The notes: a model not told the origin generated them from the sequence alone. Shown: positions 46,184 to 55,841, counted from the first letter of the stretch. The stretch is DNA of 64,000 bases from Streptomyces sp. NBC_00425 (GCF_036030735.1 NZ_CP107928.1:1240001-1304000); one strand, 5' to 3'. A program made the numbers and translations.

Positions 46184-46387
46184 GCGGACGTTCCCTCATG
46201 TCACGTCGGTCCCGGAGCCTCCGCGGCCGGGGCGGCCCGGCCCGGAGCGCGGATGTCGGACGCGCTGACTTCGGGCCGTCGGCGGCTGAACGCTCCGGGG
46301 CTCCCACGCGTATGGAGGTGAGGGTGCTCAACGACCGGAGGGCCCCGCGGTGTTGAGTCCGCGCGTTCAGGGTTTCGGGAGCCAGGC

Positions 46388-47785
46388 ATGAGGCACGTAC
46401 GACGACGGACCGTCCGGCGAGTGACACGGCTGGCGGCGGTCGGCGGACTTCTCCTGGGCGGAGCCATGGTCACGCAGGCCGCCATGGCGAGCGAGCCGCC
46501 CGGCACGGCGGCGGTTCCGCGCAGCGCGGCGGAGTCGGTCGTCACGAACCCGGGGGCGGCGCTCGTCGAGAAGTTCGGCACCGCGCGCACCGCGGGCACC
46601 TGGCTCGACGCCCAGGGGCGACCGGTCGTCGGCGTCACCGACGAGAAGACGGCCGAGGCCGTGCGGGCGGCGGGCGCCGTGGCCAAGGTCGTGTCGCACA
46701 GCATGAACGAGCTCAAGTCGGCCACGGCGGCGCTGCGTTCCGCTCCGCGGGTGGCCGGCACCGCGTGGGTGATGGACTACCGGTCCAACCAGATCGTCGT
46801 GCAGGGCGACAGCACCGTGTCGTCGTCGGACTGGTCGAAGCTGACGCGCACGGCCGGCGGTATCGGCAGCTTCGTCCGCATGGAGCGCACCACGGGCACG
46901 TTCACCACCCGGGTCAACGGGGCGCAGCCCATCCTTTCGACCGGCGGGCGCTGTTCGGCCGGCTTCAACGTGACCAACGGGACCAGCGACTTCATCCTCA
47001 CCGCCGGGCACTGCGGCCCCACCGGGTCGACCTGGTTCGCCGACAACCAGGCCAAGCAGCAGGTGGGCCAGACGGTCAACTCCACCTTCCCCGGCAACGA
47101 CTTCTCCCTGGTGCAGTACGCGAGCGGCAAGGCGGGCCCGAGCGCCGACGTCGTCGCCATCGGCAACGGCAACGGGGTGCGGATCACGGGCACCGCGGAC
47201 GCGGCCGTGGGCCAGCGGGTGTTCCGCAGCGGCAGCACCAGCGGACTGCGCGACGGCGAGGTGACCGGCCTGGACGCGACGGTGAACTACCCGGAGGGCA
47301 CGGTCGGCGGACTCATCGAGACGACCGTGTGCGCCGAGCCCGGCGACAGCGGCGGCCCCATGTTCTCCGAGGGCATCGCCCTCGGCATCACCTCGGGCGG
47401 CAGTGGCGACTGCAAGACCGGCGGCACCACGTTCTTCCAGCCGGTGAACAGCGCGTTGAGCCAGCTGGGCGTCCAGCTGATCGTGGCGGCGCCGTCCGAC
47501 AACGCCCAGGGCGGTGCGCCCACCTCGGCAGCCGAGCCCGCGCCGGCCGCCACCAACACCCAGGCGGCGATCTCCCCGGGGTCGGCCTCGCCGGGCTCGA
47601 CCGCCCCGGTGACCGGTGGCGGCGACAGTGCGACCCTCGCCTCCCGGCTCACCGATCCGAAGAACATCGGCCCCGGTCTGCTGGTCCTGGCGGGCAGCAT
47701 GGTCGCGCTGGTCGCGACCCGGTACATCCGCGCCGAACAGGACCGCAAGGCCTACCAGCGGTACTACTCGGCGACCTGGGGCTGA
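46388..47785 (+). CDS. Membrane-anchored S1 serine protease, streptogrisin-like
   Basis: 465 residues: signal peptide (1-35), pro-region (about 36-175, including SHSMNELKSATAALRSA), and a chymotrypsin-fold protease with H208 (LTAGHCG), D238 (GNDFSLV) and S321 (EPGDSGGPM), plus disulfide cysteines. After about residue 368 there is an Ala/Pro/Ser linker, then a membrane helix (about 428-446) and a short basic tail ending KAYQRYYSATWG. Secreted streptogrisins normally lack this anchor, so the enzyme probably stays on the cell surface. ATG at 46388 follows GGGAG. Confidence 0.92.
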   Translation: MRHVRRRTVRRVTRLAAVGGLLLGGAMVTQAAMASEPPGTAAVPRSAAESVVTNPGAALVEKFGTARTAGTWLDAQGRPVVGVTDEKTAEAVRAAGAVAKVVSHSMNELKSATAALRSAPRVAGTAWVMDYRSNQIVVQGDSTVSSSDWSKLTRTAGGIGSFVRMERTTGTFTTRVNGAQPILSTGGRCSAGFNVTNGTSDFILTAGHCGPTGSTWFADNQAKQQVGQTVNSTFPGNDFSLVQYASGKAGPSADVVAIGNGNGVRITGTADAAVGQRVFRSGSTSGLRDGEVTGLDATVNYPEGTVGGLIETTVCAEPGDSGGPMFSEGIALGITSGGSGDCKTGGTTFFQPVNSALSQLGVQLIVAAPSDNAQGGAPTSAAEPAPAATNTQAAISPGSASPGSTAPVTGGGDSATLASRLTDPKNIGPGLLVLAGSMVALVATRYIRAEQDRKAYQRYYSATWG

Positions 47786-47826
47786 GCCGGCCGAGCGCCG
47801 GGGGGCTTGCGCCGGACACGGCGGCG

Positions 47827-47860
47827 CCCCCCGGCTCGGACCGAGTCCGGAGCCGGGGGG
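47827..47860. terminator. Hairpin between the protease and the 56-aa gene
   Basis: CCCCCCGGCTC (47827-47837) pairs with GAGCCGGGGGG (47850-47860), and inner GGAC/GTCC adds four pairs. It lies 42 bp after the protease stop and upstream of the convergent 56-aa gene's stop. Confidence 0.7.
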
Positions 47861-47968
47861 CGATGAGACCGCGAGACGAAGGCGAGGCCGGTGGGCGGAG
47901 ACCGACGCCGCGTCGGGGGGCGCAGGCGCCGGGAGCCGAGGCGGAGCGGCCCCGTGGTCGGGAGGCGG

Positions 47969-48139
47969 TCAGGCCGCTTCGACGGGCTGCGGTGCGGCGG
48001 CCCACTCGAGGACGAGCCGCTGGTACTCCTCACGCTGCTCGACGCTCAGTGTCCCGCCGGACCGGAGCCACAGGGCCCTGATCTCCTCGTTGACCTCCGC
48101 GGCCGATCGCTCGGTGAGGGTTCCAACAGTGGTGGACAT
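47969..48139 (-). CDS. Small protein, 56 aa, unknown function
   Basis: A complete short gene. The translation is a typical coding sequence with strong third-position GC: it begins MSTTVGTLTERSAAE, continues with a helix (VNEEIRALWLRSGG) and ends LVLEWAAAPQPVEAA. TAAGAT lies seven bases before the ATG, suggesting a leaderless message. Acidic, soluble, mostly helical. No family name known to me. Confidence 0.65.
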   Translation of the reverse strand: MSTTVGTLTERSAAEVNEEIRALWLRSGGTLSVEQREEYQRLVLEWAAAPQPVEAA

Positions 48140-48304
48140 GGTGTGAATCTTACGGCGTCCGAGGTGAAGGCCGCGTGAGTCATCACGAATGAACCGGACA
48201 TATCGGACGTGTTACTGATCACGTCCATCTGTCAACCCCCACGACACAGTTCAGCCCTCCGCTGAGCCCGGCGCCGGGACCCGCACCCGGATCACCGGCA
48301 CGGG

Positions 48305-48329
48305 GCCGTGCCACGTCACGCGGCACGGC
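48305..48329 (-). terminator. Hairpin after the L,D-transpeptidase gene
   Basis: GCCGTGCC (48305-48312) and GGCACGGC (48322-48329) with a 9-base loop, eight bases beyond the stop codon of the transpeptidase gene on the minus strand. Confidence 0.55.
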
Positions 48330-48337
48330 TCTGCGGC

Positions 48338-49033
48338 TCACGTGCCCGGCTTGCGTCCGTACACGAAGACGTCGTCGCCGTTCTTGAGCAGCGACCAGTA
48401 CTTCTTGGCGGTCGTGTTCGTCATGTTGACGCAGCCGTGCGAGCCCGGCGGGTTCCACATGCTGACGCCGACCGAGTGGAACGCCTGTCCGCCGTCGAAG
48501 AACTGGCTGTAGGGCATGGGCACGTTGTAGATCGTCGACACGTGGTCGATGTGCCGCCAGTAGATCTTCTTCAGACCCGTGCGGGTCTCGTAGCCGTCGC
48601 GGCCGGTACGGACCGGCACCGGACCGTAGACCAGCCTGCTGCCGTCCTGGATCCAGCTGATCTGGAGGGTGAGGTTGACGCAGGCGATGCGGCCCTTGTT
48701 GGTGGGGCACTTGCCCGCCTTGTTGGGCTTGTTGCCCACCGCCTTCTGCTTGTTCATCAGGTCCATCACGCCCCAGGTGACGGGCCCCGCGTAGCCGATG
48801 TTCGGCGTGATGCCGTGCTTGTTCTGGAACGCCCGGATCGCCGAGCAGTCGGCGCTCGACTGCTTGCCGTCGACGGGCCGGCCGAGGAACTTCTCCACCT
48901 GCTTCTGGTACGGCCCAGCCGATGTCGTGCAGCTCGCGGCCTGGGCCGGCGCCGCGCCCAACGCGAGCGTCAACGGCGCGACCAGCCCGGTGATCCCGAG
49001 CGCGACCACCCCTCGTCTGCGTATGTCCCCCAT
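48338..49033 (-). CDS. Secreted L,D-transpeptidase (YkuD) with peptidoglycan-binding domain
   Basis: 231 residues. Sec signal peptide cut after AQA (about residue 32), a short peptidoglycan-binding-like region (40-100) and a YkuD catalytic domain with H186 (AFHSVGVSMW) and the signature S198-H199-G200-C201 in PGSHGCVNMT; C201 is the nucleophile. It makes 3-3 crosslinks in the cell wall or modifies stem peptides. ATG 49033 is chosen over an upstream GTG (49054) because GGGAGAGGG lies eight or nine bases away. Confidence 0.88.
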   Translation of the reverse strand: MGDIRRRGVVALGITGLVAPLTLALGAAPAQAASCTTSAGPYQKQVEKFLGRPVDGKQSSADCSAIRAFQNKHGITPNIGYAGPVTWGVMDLMNKQKAVGNKPNKAGKCPTNKGRIACVNLTLQISWIQDGSRLVYGPVPVRTGRDGYETRTGLKKIYWRHIDHVSTIYNVPMPYSQFFDGGQAFHSVGVSMWNPPGSHGCVNMTNTTAKKYWSLLKNGDDVFVYGRKPGT

Positions 49034-49119
49034 GACCCGCCCTCTCCCTGACACTGTTCTCGCGATTTCGTCAACGTAGACCCGACGGCGGGGGCAGTGG
49101 TTGTGGTAGGCACCGGTCT

Positions 49120-49173
49120 GTGACGAAACAGTGAACTTCCGGACCGTCAGATGAAGTGAAATGATCTGACGGT
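49120..49173. promoter_or_regulatory. Candidate regulatory repeats in a divergent promoter region
   Basis: Two elements. GTGACG and GTGAAC lie 11 bp apart near 49120-49135, the direct-repeat spacing of OmpR-family regulators such as PhoP or MtrA. ACCGTCAGAT (49143-49152) and ATCTGACGGT (49164-49173) form a perfect 10-bp inverted repeat with an 11-bp spacer, 44 bp before the start of the next gene. Confidence 0.45.
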
Positions 49174-49216
49174 GCGTTGAGCGTCACCATGTCACCAGAA
49201 AGGGTTCCGTGCGGAT

Positions 49217-49756
49217 ATGTCCGCGTTCCTCCAGCAGCTTCCCGCCCTCCTGGGTGTCGTCGTCGGCGCCCTCGGCTCGTATCTCGCCCTCGTGCGCAGC
49301 GACCGGGCCAGGTTCGCTCGCGAGCGGTCGGCGCGGTGGGAGGAGCGGCGGCTGTCGGTGTACGCCGAGTACGCGCGGGCGGTGAAGAGGTCGGTGAACC
49401 TGATGTACCGCGTCGCCTCGCACCTGGGCAACGACCCGCACCCCTACCCGCTGTCCCCGCAGGAGGCCGAGCCGCAGCTGGCGCAGGCCACCGACGGACG
49501 TGATCCGGCCGGGGAGGCGCTGGTCATGCTGGGCAGCCGCGACGTGGTGGAGCGGGCGCGGACATGGGTGACCGTCGTCATGGACATGGAGCGCTTCCTG
49601 CGGGAGGGAACGCGCGATCCGCAGGCCTGGCAGGCGCTGCTGGAGCGGCAGCGCGCCGGCCGAGAGGGCTACTACTCGGCCGTGCGCGAGGACCTCGACC
49701 TGCCGCCGGGCCACCCGGCGCGCTGGCCGACGATGCCGATGCCGCCGGCGGCGTGA
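49217..49756 (+). CDS. Conserved hypothetical membrane-associated protein
   Basis: 179 residues. One N-terminal hydrophobic helix ([18 protein letters not shown]) then a charged helical domain (RARFARERSARWEERRLSVYAEYARAVKR split over helices). The pattern of a short anchor plus a long amphipathic helical body is common among Streptomyces hypotheticals of unknown role. ATG at 49217. Its stop is four bases from the convergent SDR gene stop. Confidence 0.75.
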   Translation: MSAFLQQLPALLGVVVGALGSYLALVRSDRARFARERSARWEERRLSVYAEYARAVKRSVNLMYRVASHLGNDPHPYPLSPQEAEPQLAQATDGRDPAGEALVMLGSRDVVERARTWVTVVMDMERFLREGTRDPQAWQALLERQRAGREGYYSAVREDLDLPPGHPARWPTMPMPPAA

Positions 49757-49760
49757 GCGC

Positions 49761-50675
49761 TCAGCGGTAGCCGGTCGTGTCGGCCGGCTTCCCCGCGTCC
49801 TGCACCTCGACGAGATAGCGCCAGGCGTCCGGACGGCTGCCGTCGAGGTCGGTGAAGCCGTACTCCGGGGCGAGGCCGCCGCTGGACAGCGACTGTCCGT
49901 TGCGGCGGGCGACGTGCGGGTCGGCGGCGAGCGCGGCGACGGCCCGGCCGACGTAGCGGGGCGTCTCCGAGATGGCGAAGTGCGGAACCCGGTCGAGGGC
50001 GTCGCGCCAGTTGTCCTCGCGGACGCCGAACTGGTCGAGCATCAGCTCCGAGCGCAGCCAGCCGGGGGTGAGCGCCACGGCGGTGGCCCCCCGGGGCCCG
50101 ATCTCGTGGGCCAGGGCGAAGGCCATGCGCAGGACGGAGGCCTTGGCGAGGTCGTAGAAGAAGTTCACGCGGTAGGTGTCGCGGTTGTACTCGGCGGTCC
50201 CGTCGGTCATCTCGACGACCAGTCCGCCCGGCGTGCGCAGCAGGAGCGGCAGGGCGTGGTGGCTGGTGACGGCGTGGGTCTCGACGGCCAGCCGCAGCAG
50301 CCGCAGCCCGTTGTCGAGGTCGTGCTCCCAGACGGGGGTGTCCCATGCGAAGAGCTTCTCGCCGCCCCAGATGTCGTTGACCAGCACGTCGAGGCGGCCC
50401 TGCTCGTCCGCGATCCGCTCGACGAGGGCCCGCACCTGCGCCGGGTCGAGGTGATCGGTGGGCACGGCGACGCCCCGGCCGCCGGCCTCGGTGACCAGGT
50501 CGGCGGTGTCCTCGACGGTCTCGGGGCGGTCGTACTCGGAGCGCCGGTCGCGGGTGGTGCGCCCGCTCACGTAGACGGTGGCCCCGGCCGCGCCCAGCTC
50601 CACGGCGATGCCGCGTCCGGCGCCCCGGGTCGCTCCCGCGACCAGGGCGACCCGGCCCTCCAGCGGTCCTGACAT
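49761..50675 (-). CDS. Short-chain dehydrogenase/reductase
   Basis: 304 residues. NADP-binding glycine motif VAGATRGAGRGIAVEL, catalytic Tyr-x3-Lys in NFFYDLAKASV and PGWLRSELML downstream. The usual NNAG motif is altered to LVNDIWGG, seen in the larger SDR subgroup with inserted segments. Cytoplasmic reductase of unknown substrate. ATG 50675 with GGGAGG. Confidence 0.88.
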   Translation of the reverse strand: MSGPLEGRVALVAGATRGAGRGIAVELGAAGATVYVSGRTTRDRRSEYDRPETVEDTADLVTEAGGRGVAVPTDHLDPAQVRALVERIADEQGRLDVLVNDIWGGEKLFAWDTPVWEHDLDNGLRLLRLAVETHAVTSHHALPLLLRTPGGLVVEMTDGTAEYNRDTYRVNFFYDLAKASVLRMAFALAHEIGPRGATAVALTPGWLRSELMLDQFGVREDNWRDALDRVPHFAISETPRYVGRAVAALAADPHVARRNGQSLSSGGLAPEYGFTDLDGSRPDAWRYLVEVQDAGKPADTTGYR

Positions 50676-50806
50676 GTCCTGCCTCCCGGCTCCTCGGTGT
50701 GGGGTGTCACTACGAGGATTCCGGGAAATCCGGACGTCTTCTGTCGCCTTTCGGCAGACCTCACCCGGCTGGGCTCGGCCCCGGCCGCCTTCAGCCGCGG
50801 CTGGGC

Positions 50807-51181
50807 TCAGCCGCCGGCCGGGTTCAGCCGGTCGTCCAGCGCGCCGTCGTCCGCCAGGAACCACAGCTGGCTGCCGCGGTTCGCCTCCCGCACGAAGTCC
50901 CGCAGCGCGGAGCTCTCGGCGAGCTGCCGGGAGACGTCTCCGACGACGGCCAGCCGTATCCGGTAGTTCACGAACTTCTGCACGACCGCTCCGGCGACCC
51001 CGGACCGCAGCCGGAAGAAGTCGTCCCCGATCCGTTCCGCGGGCACGGCCACGAGCTGGGCGTCCTGGCCGAACGCGTCGCCGATCAGGTCGAGTGCGGC
51101 GCGCTCCCCGTCGAGCGGAGGGCCGTCGGGGGCGCACCGCAGGACGCGGGTGCCGTGCAGGGTCAGGAGGGTGCCGGTCAT
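50807..51181 (-). CDS. DUF4180 protein
   Basis: 124 residues, alpha/beta. The stretch ALDLIGDAFGQDAQLVAVPAERI followed by FFRLRSGVAGAVVQKFVNYRIRLAVVGD matches DUF4180 as I know it: a small domain with an anti-sigma-antagonist-like (STAS-like) look. Function unknown. ATG at 51181. 50676-50806 is a 131-bp gap with no obvious feature. Confidence 0.75.
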   Translation of the reverse strand: MTGTLLTLHGTRVLRCAPDGPPLDGERAALDLIGDAFGQDAQLVAVPAERIGDDFFRLRSGVAGAVVQKFVNYRIRLAVVGDVSRQLAESSALRDFVREANRGSQLWFLADDGALDDRLNPAGG

Positions 51182-51230
51182 GCCCGTGAGACTACGGCCG
51201 TCCGGCGTGGCGGCATCGGTCCTTTTCGCG

Positions 51231-51863
51231 TCAGTGTCCCCGGGCGATCCACTCCTGGAGGTGGGGCGCCTCGGCGCCGATGGTGGTCTCGTCGCCGTGC
51301 CCGGTCAGCACCTTCGTCTCGGGCGGGAGGGCGAGCAGCCGGTCCCTGATGGAGGCGATGATCGTCGGGAAGTGGCTGTAGGAACGGCCGGTGGCGCCGG
51401 GACCGCCCTGGAACAGGGTGTCGCCGGTGAACAGCACGCCCAGACCGGGCTCGTGGAGGCAGACCGCGCCGGGTGCGTGCCCGGGGGTGTGCAGCACGGT
51501 GAGGTCGGCGCCGGCGGCCTCGATGACCTGGCCGTCGACCAGGTGGGCGTCCGGATCACGGTCCGGGTGGGTGAGCTTCCACAGCGGCAGGTCGTCGGGG
51601 TGCAGCCAGATCGTGGCGCCGGTCGCGTCGGCGAGGGCGGGCGCGGCGGAGACGTGGTCGTTGTGGGCGTGGGTGCACACGATGCCCGTCAGCCGTCGCC
51701 CGCCGAGGGCGGCGAGGATCGCGTCGGCGTCGTGCGCGGCGTCGATGACGATCGCCTCGTGGTCGTCGCCGACGATCCACACGTTGTTGTCGACGTCCCA
51801 GGTGCCGCCGTCGAGGCTGAACTGGCCGGAGGTGACGAGGCGCTCGATGCGCGCGGCCATCAC
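51231..51863 (-). CDS. MBL-fold hydrolase, partner of mycothiol-dependent dehydrogenase
   Basis: 210 residues, glyoxalase-II-like. Metal motif THAHNDH, then [23 protein letters not shown] and the final His in TGHGDE. GTG 51863 overlaps the dehydrogenase stop (GTGA); ATG 51860 is equally possible. Its place after the mycothiol-dependent formaldehyde dehydrogenase suggests hydrolysis of a mycothiol thioester such as S-formylmycothiol; that step is inferred. Confidence 0.87.
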   Translation of the reverse strand: MMAARIERLVTSGQFSLDGGTWDVDNNVWIVGDDHEAIVIDAAHDADAILAALGGRRLTGIVCTHAHNDHVSAAPALADATGATIWLHPDDLPLWKLTHPDRDPDAHLVDGQVIEAAGADLTVLHTPGHAPGAVCLHEPGLGVLFTGDTLFQGGPGATGRSYSHFPTIIASIRDRLLALPPETKVLTGHGDETTIGAEAPHLQEWIARGH

Positions 51864-52945
51864 AGCACCACCACCGAGCGCAGGACGTCCCCGTGGTGCA
51901 TCCGCTCGAACGCCTTCTCGACCTCGTCCAGCCGGATGGTCTCGGTGACGAACGCGCCCAGGTCGAGGCGGCCCTGCAGATGCAGGTCGATCAGCATCGG
52001 GAAGTCACGCGAGGGCAGACAGTCGCCGTACCAGGACGACTTCAGCGCCCCGCCGCGGCCGAACACGTCCAGCAGCGGGAGTTCGAGTTTCATCTCGGGT
52101 GTGGGGACGCCGACGAGGACGACCGTGCCGGCGAGATCGCGGGCGTAGAAGGCCTGACGGTACGTCTCCGGGCGGCCGACCGCCTCGATGACGACGTCGG
52201 CGCCGAAGCCGCCGGTCAGCTCCCGGATCGCCTCGACCGGGTCGGTCTCCTTGGAGTTCACGGTGTGCGTGGCGCCCATCTCGCGGGCCTTGGCCAGCTT
52301 GCGGTCGTCGATGTCCACAGCGATGATCTTCGCCGCGCCGGCCAGCCGCGACCCGGCGACCGCCGCGTCGCCGACCCCGCCGCAGCCGATGACGGCCACG
52401 CTGTCGCCGCGCCCGACGTTGCCGGTGTTGATCGCGGCGCCGATGCCCGCCATCACCCCGCACCCGAGCAGACCCGCCACGGACGCCGACACCGAGGCGT
52501 CCACCTTGGTGCACTGGCCGGCCGCCACCAGCGTCTTCTCCGCGAAGGCGCCGATCCCGAGGGCCGGCGACAGCTCCGTGCCGTCCAGCAGGGTCATCCG
52601 CTGCGTCGCGTTGTGGGTGTCGAAGCAGTACCACGGCCTGCCCCGCAGGCAGGCCCGGCACTGGCCGCACACCGCCCGCCAGTTCAGGATCACGAAGTCG
52701 CCCGGCGCGACGTCCGTGACGCCCTCGCCGACGGACTCCACCACGCCCGCCGCCTCGTGCCCGAGCAGGAAGGGGAACTCGTCGTTGATTCCGCCCTGCT
52801 TGTAGTGCAGATCGGTGTGGCACACCCCGCAGGCCTGGATCTGCACCACCGCCTCGCCCGGACCCGGATCCGGGATCACGATCGTCTCCACCCGCACCGG
52901 CTCGTCCCGGCCCGGTGCGATCACTGCGCGTACTTCCTGCGGCAT
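51860..52945 (-). CDS. S-(hydroxymethyl)mycothiol dehydrogenase
   Basis: 361-residue zinc-dependent medium-chain dehydrogenase. Catalytic zinc ligands C42 (GVCHTD) and H63-E64 (LGHEAAG); structural zinc cysteines C93, C96, C99 and C107; NAD-binding [11 protein letters not shown]. The arrangement and overall sequence match mycothiol-dependent formaldehyde dehydrogenase (MscR-type), the actinobacterial counterpart of glutathione-dependent ADH3. It oxidises S-hydroxymethylmycothiol with NAD, detoxifying formaldehyde. ATG at 52945. Confidence 0.9.
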   Translation of the reverse strand: MPQEVRAVIAPGRDEPVRVETIVIPDPGPGEAVVQIQACGVCHTDLHYKQGGINDEFPFLLGHEAAGVVESVGEGVTDVAPGDFVILNWRAVCGQCRACLRGRPWYCFDTHNATQRMTLLDGTELSPALGIGAFAEKTLVAAGQCTKVDASVSASVAGLLGCGVMAGIGAAINTGNVGRGDSVAVIGCGGVGDAAVAGSRLAGAAKIIAVDIDDRKLAKAREMGATHTVNSKETDPVEAIRELTGGFGADVVIEAVGRPETYRQAFYARDLAGTVVLVGVPTPEMKLELPLLDVFGRGGALKSSWYGDCLPSRDFPMLIDLHLQGRLDLGAFVTETIRLDEVEKAFERMHHGDVLRSVVVL

Positions 52946-53126
52946 GGCGCTGCCCTTTCGTCGGCGGTCATCCGTCCCTGTGCCGACCCTACGCTCGACT
53001 GATCGCCGCGAGACACGGACGCCGGCGCCGGCGGGCCGCGTCCGACGTCCTGAACACGCCCTTTCCCGGCCGTCCGCCCGGTGGCCGACATAGCCTGAGG
53101 GCTCCGACCGAGCCCCGAGGAGCCCC

Positions 53127-54887
53127 GTGACCATCGCCCAGGCGGCCGACGACGACCGACCCACGTGGCGCCTGCTGCTCGACTACGTGCGCCCGCACCG
53201 CCGGACCCTGCTCGCGGGGGCGGCGCTCTCGCTCGTCACCGGAGCCACCGGGCTGCTGCTGCCGCTGGTGGCGCGGAAACTGATCGACGACCTCGGCCAC
53301 GACCGCGCGATATCGGGCGCGTTGCTCGCCCTGACGGCACTGGTCGTCGCCAACTCCGTGGTGGGCGCGCTGGGTTCGTACGTCCTGCAGCGCACGGCCG
53401 AGTCGGTGGTGCTCGGGGCGCGGCGGGCGCTGTCCTCGTATCTGCTGCGGCTGCGCGTCACGGCCGTGGACCGCACCGAGCCCGGCGACCTGATGGCCCG
53501 CATCACCTCCGACACGACCCTGCTGCGGGAGGTCACCACGGACTCGCTGGTGGGCCTCGGCACCGGCGGGCTCACGCTGGTCGCCACGGTCGTGATGATG
53601 GGCCTGGTGGACCCGGTGCTGCTGGGCGTCACACTGGCCGTGATCCTGTGCGCGGGCACGGTTCTCGGGGTGATCGTGCCGCGCATCAACCGGGCCAGCC
53701 GCCGGGCCCAGGACGCGGTGGGCGTGATGGGGGCCTCGCTGGAGCGGGTCCTCGGCGCGCTGCGCACGGTGAAGGCCTCGGGCGCCGAGGCCCGCGAGGA
53801 GGCGACGCTGCACGCGGCCGCCGAGGAGTCCTGGCGGCAGAGCGTGCGCGCCGCGAAGTGGTCGGCGGCGGCCGGCAACACGGCCGGCCTCGCCATGCAG
53901 ACCGCCTTCATCACGGTCCTGGCGGTGGGCGGCGCGCGGGTCGCGACCGGCGCGATCCAGATCGGCACGCTGGTGGCGTTCCTGCTGTACGTCTTCTACC
54001 TGATGTCGCCGATCCAGCAGGTGGTCGGCGCGATCACGCAGTACCAGACGGGTTCCGCGGCGCTGAGCCGGATCCAGGAGGCCCTGCGGCTGCCCGCCGA
54101 GCCGGCGTCGGCCGGGGCCGTGCCGCTGCCGGCGCCCTCCGCCGAACCGGCCGCCGTCGCCTTCACCGACGTCCGGTTCCGCTACGCCGACGACCTGCCG
54201 TACGTCCATCACGGGGTGTCGTTCGCGGTGCCGGCCCAGGGCATGACCGCCTTCGTCGGGCCGTCGGGCGCCGGCAAGACCACCGTGTTCTCGCTCATCG
54301 AGCGGTTCTACGACCCCGAGTCCGGCGTGATCGCCCTCGACGGCCTCGACGTGGCCGACTGGGAGCTGTCGCGGCTGCGTTCCGCCATCGGCTATGTGGA
54401 GCAGGACGCGCCCGTGCTGTCGGGTTCGCTCCGCGACAACCTGCTGCTGGGCAACGCGGAGGCGGACGAGGACGCCGTGCGCGGGGTGCTGAAGACGACC
54501 CGGCTCGAGGAGCTGGTCGCCCGGCTGCCGCAGGGGCTCGAGACGCTGGTCGGACACCGCGGGACCAAACTGTCCGGCGGCGAGCGCCAGCGGGTGGCCA
54601 TCGCCCGCGCCCTGCTGCGCCGGCCTCGGCTGCTCCTGCTCGACGAGGCCACCTCCCAGCTGGACGCGGTGAACGAGGCCGCGCTGCGCGACACCGTGGC
54701 CGAGGTCGCCCGGACGACGACCGTGCTCGTCGTGGCGCACCGGCTGTCGACGGTCACGATGGCCGACCGGATCGTCGTCATGGACGCGGGCCGGGTCCGG
54801 GCGGTGGGCACGCACCGCGAACTGGTGGCGGGCGATCCGCTGTACGCCGAGCTCGCGGCGACCCAGTTCCTCGCGACGGTCGAGTGA
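53127..54887 (+). CDS. ABC exporter, fused permease-ATPase half transporter
   Basis: 586 residues: six-helix exporter domain (about 1-310), then an ATPase with Walker [10 protein letters not shown] near residue 378, Q-loop YVEQDAP, signature [16 protein letters not shown], Walker [13 protein letters not shown] and switch His in VVAHRLST. Works as a homodimer or pairs with a partner not seen here. GTG 53127 with GAGGAG four or five bases upstream. Cargo unknown; drug or peptide export is typical. Confidence 0.92.
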   Translation: MTIAQAADDDRPTWRLLLDYVRPHRRTLLAGAALSLVTGATGLLLPLVARKLIDDLGHDRAISGALLALTALVVANSVVGALGSYVLQRTAESVVLGARRALSSYLLRLRVTAVDRTEPGDLMARITSDTTLLREVTTDSLVGLGTGGLTLVATVVMMGLVDPVLLGVTLAVILCAGTVLGVIVPRINRASRRAQDAVGVMGASLERVLGALRTVKASGAEAREEATLHAAAEESWRQSVRAAKWSAAAGNTAGLAMQTAFITVLAVGGARVATGAIQIGTLVAFLLYVFYLMSPIQQVVGAITQYQTGSAALSRIQEALRLPAEPASAGAVPLPAPSAEPAAVAFTDVRFRYADDLPYVHHGVSFAVPAQGMTAFVGPSGAGKTTVFSLIERFYDPESGVIALDGLDVADWELSRLRSAIGYVEQDAPVLSGSLRDNLLLGNAEADEDAVRGVLKTTRLEELVARLPQGLETLVGHRGTKLSGGERQRVAIARALLRRPRLLLLDEATSQLDAVNEAALRDTVAEVARTTTVLVVAHRLSTVTMADRIVVMDAGRVRAVGTHRELVAGDPLYAELAATQFLATVE

Positions 54888-54955
54888 GCCGGCCGCGGGG
54901 CCCGTCCGTCCTGCAGGCGCCGGACCGCGACAGGGGCCGGAGGCCGCCGGACGTG

Positions 54956-54991
54956 CGCGGGGACCGTCCGGTCGTCCGGACGGCCCCCGCG
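54956..54991. terminator. Bidirectional terminator, ABC exporter / 99-aa gene
   Basis: Arms 54956-54971 and 54976-54991 pair over 16 positions with one mismatch and a four-base loop (TCGT). It lies between two convergent stops. Confidence 0.7.
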
Positions 54992-55006
54992 AGGAGAGGC
55001 GGACGC

Positions 55007-55306
55007 TCAGGCCTCGATCGCGGGCAGCAGCCCGGTGACGGGGGCGGCGAGGTCGGTGATCTGGTGCAGCTCGCTCAACTGCTGGAGCTGGGTGACCTTG
55101 CTGACTTCGCGCAGCTGCTGGGAGACGGGCGGGAGTTCGGAGCGGTGCTCCGCGGGGATCTGGGAGGTCGCGAGCGAGTCCAGCGCGGTCATCGGGTTGA
55201 TCCGGCCGGCGTCCGGGGCGTCGGCCGCGTTCGCCATGGGCGCCGCGAGGCCCGTGACCCCGGCGGCGAGGACGGCGAGAGCGGCGATGCGTCGAGTGGA
55301 GATCAT
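55007..55306 (-). CDS. Small secreted protein
   Basis: 99 residues with a clear signal peptide (IAALAVLAAGVTGLAAPMANAADA, cleavage after ANA) and a mature region of about 70 residues rich in Gln, Leu and Ser (VTQLQQLSELHQITDLAAPV), which should form an amphipathic helix. No cysteines. Similar short Gln/Leu proteins occur in Streptomyces near cell-surface genes, but I cannot name a function. Weak GAAAG ribosome site before ATG 55306. Confidence 0.72.
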   Translation of the reverse strand: MISTRRIAALAVLAAGVTGLAAPMANAADAPDAGRINPMTALDSLATSQIPAEHRSELPPVSQQLREVSKVTQLQQLSELHQITDLAAPVTGLLPAIEA

Positions 55307-55475
55307 GCTTTCAGCAACGCCGCGACCGGTCCGGCGGACACGGGCGGGCGGCTGCGCTCACCCGACAGGTGGAGCGGGCCGCTGCGCTTGCCGAGCCGGG
55401 CTCGGCGGAGGAGCCTCGAAGGTGAGGGCCCGGCGGCGCCTCTCCCCTCGGCCGCTGCCCTCCGAGGAGGTCACC

Positions 55476-55841
55476 ATGGGCACCGCGGCAGGCTCCGCCT
55501 TCGACACCGAGGCGCTGCGCCAGGGCATTGAAGGACAGACCGCGGCGACACTTCTGTCGCTCTACGCCGACGACGCCGAACTACGGCTCGTCGACCACAA
55601 CACCCAGCCGAGCAAGCCCCGGGTGCTGCACGGCCGGGACGAGATCGCCCAGCTGCTCGACGACGTCTACAGCCGGGACATGACCCACAAGCTGGAGGAG
55701 TGCATCGTCCAGGGCGACCGTGCCGCCTACAGCGAGTCGTGCCGGTACCCGGACGGCGTGCGTGTGCTCGCCGAGTCGATGATCACCCTGCGCGACGGCA
55801 AGATCGTCGAGCAGACGATGATCCAGGCATGGGACGAGTAG
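55476..55841 (+). CDS. SnoaL/NTF2-like protein
   Basis: 121 residues of the NTF2-like fold: TAATLLSLYADDAELRLVDHN, then PRVLHGRDEIAQLLDDVYSRDMTH and RVLAESMITLRDGKIVEQTMIQAWDE. ATG 55476 with GAGGAGG seven bases upstream. Ligand unknown; distinct from the SnoaL-like protein at 20.6 kb. Confidence 0.8.
   Translation: MGTAAGSAFDTEALRQGIEGQTAATLLSLYADDAELRLVDHNTQPSKPRVLHGRDEIAQLLDDVYSRDMTHKLEECIVQGDRAAYSESCRYPDGVRVLAESMITLRDGKIVEQTMIQAWDE

Noticed and set aside
48205..48226. GGACGTG/CACGTCC inverted repeat upstream of the 56-aa gene
   Set aside because: Only seven pairs and no promoter context that supports it; kept as a note rather than a feature.
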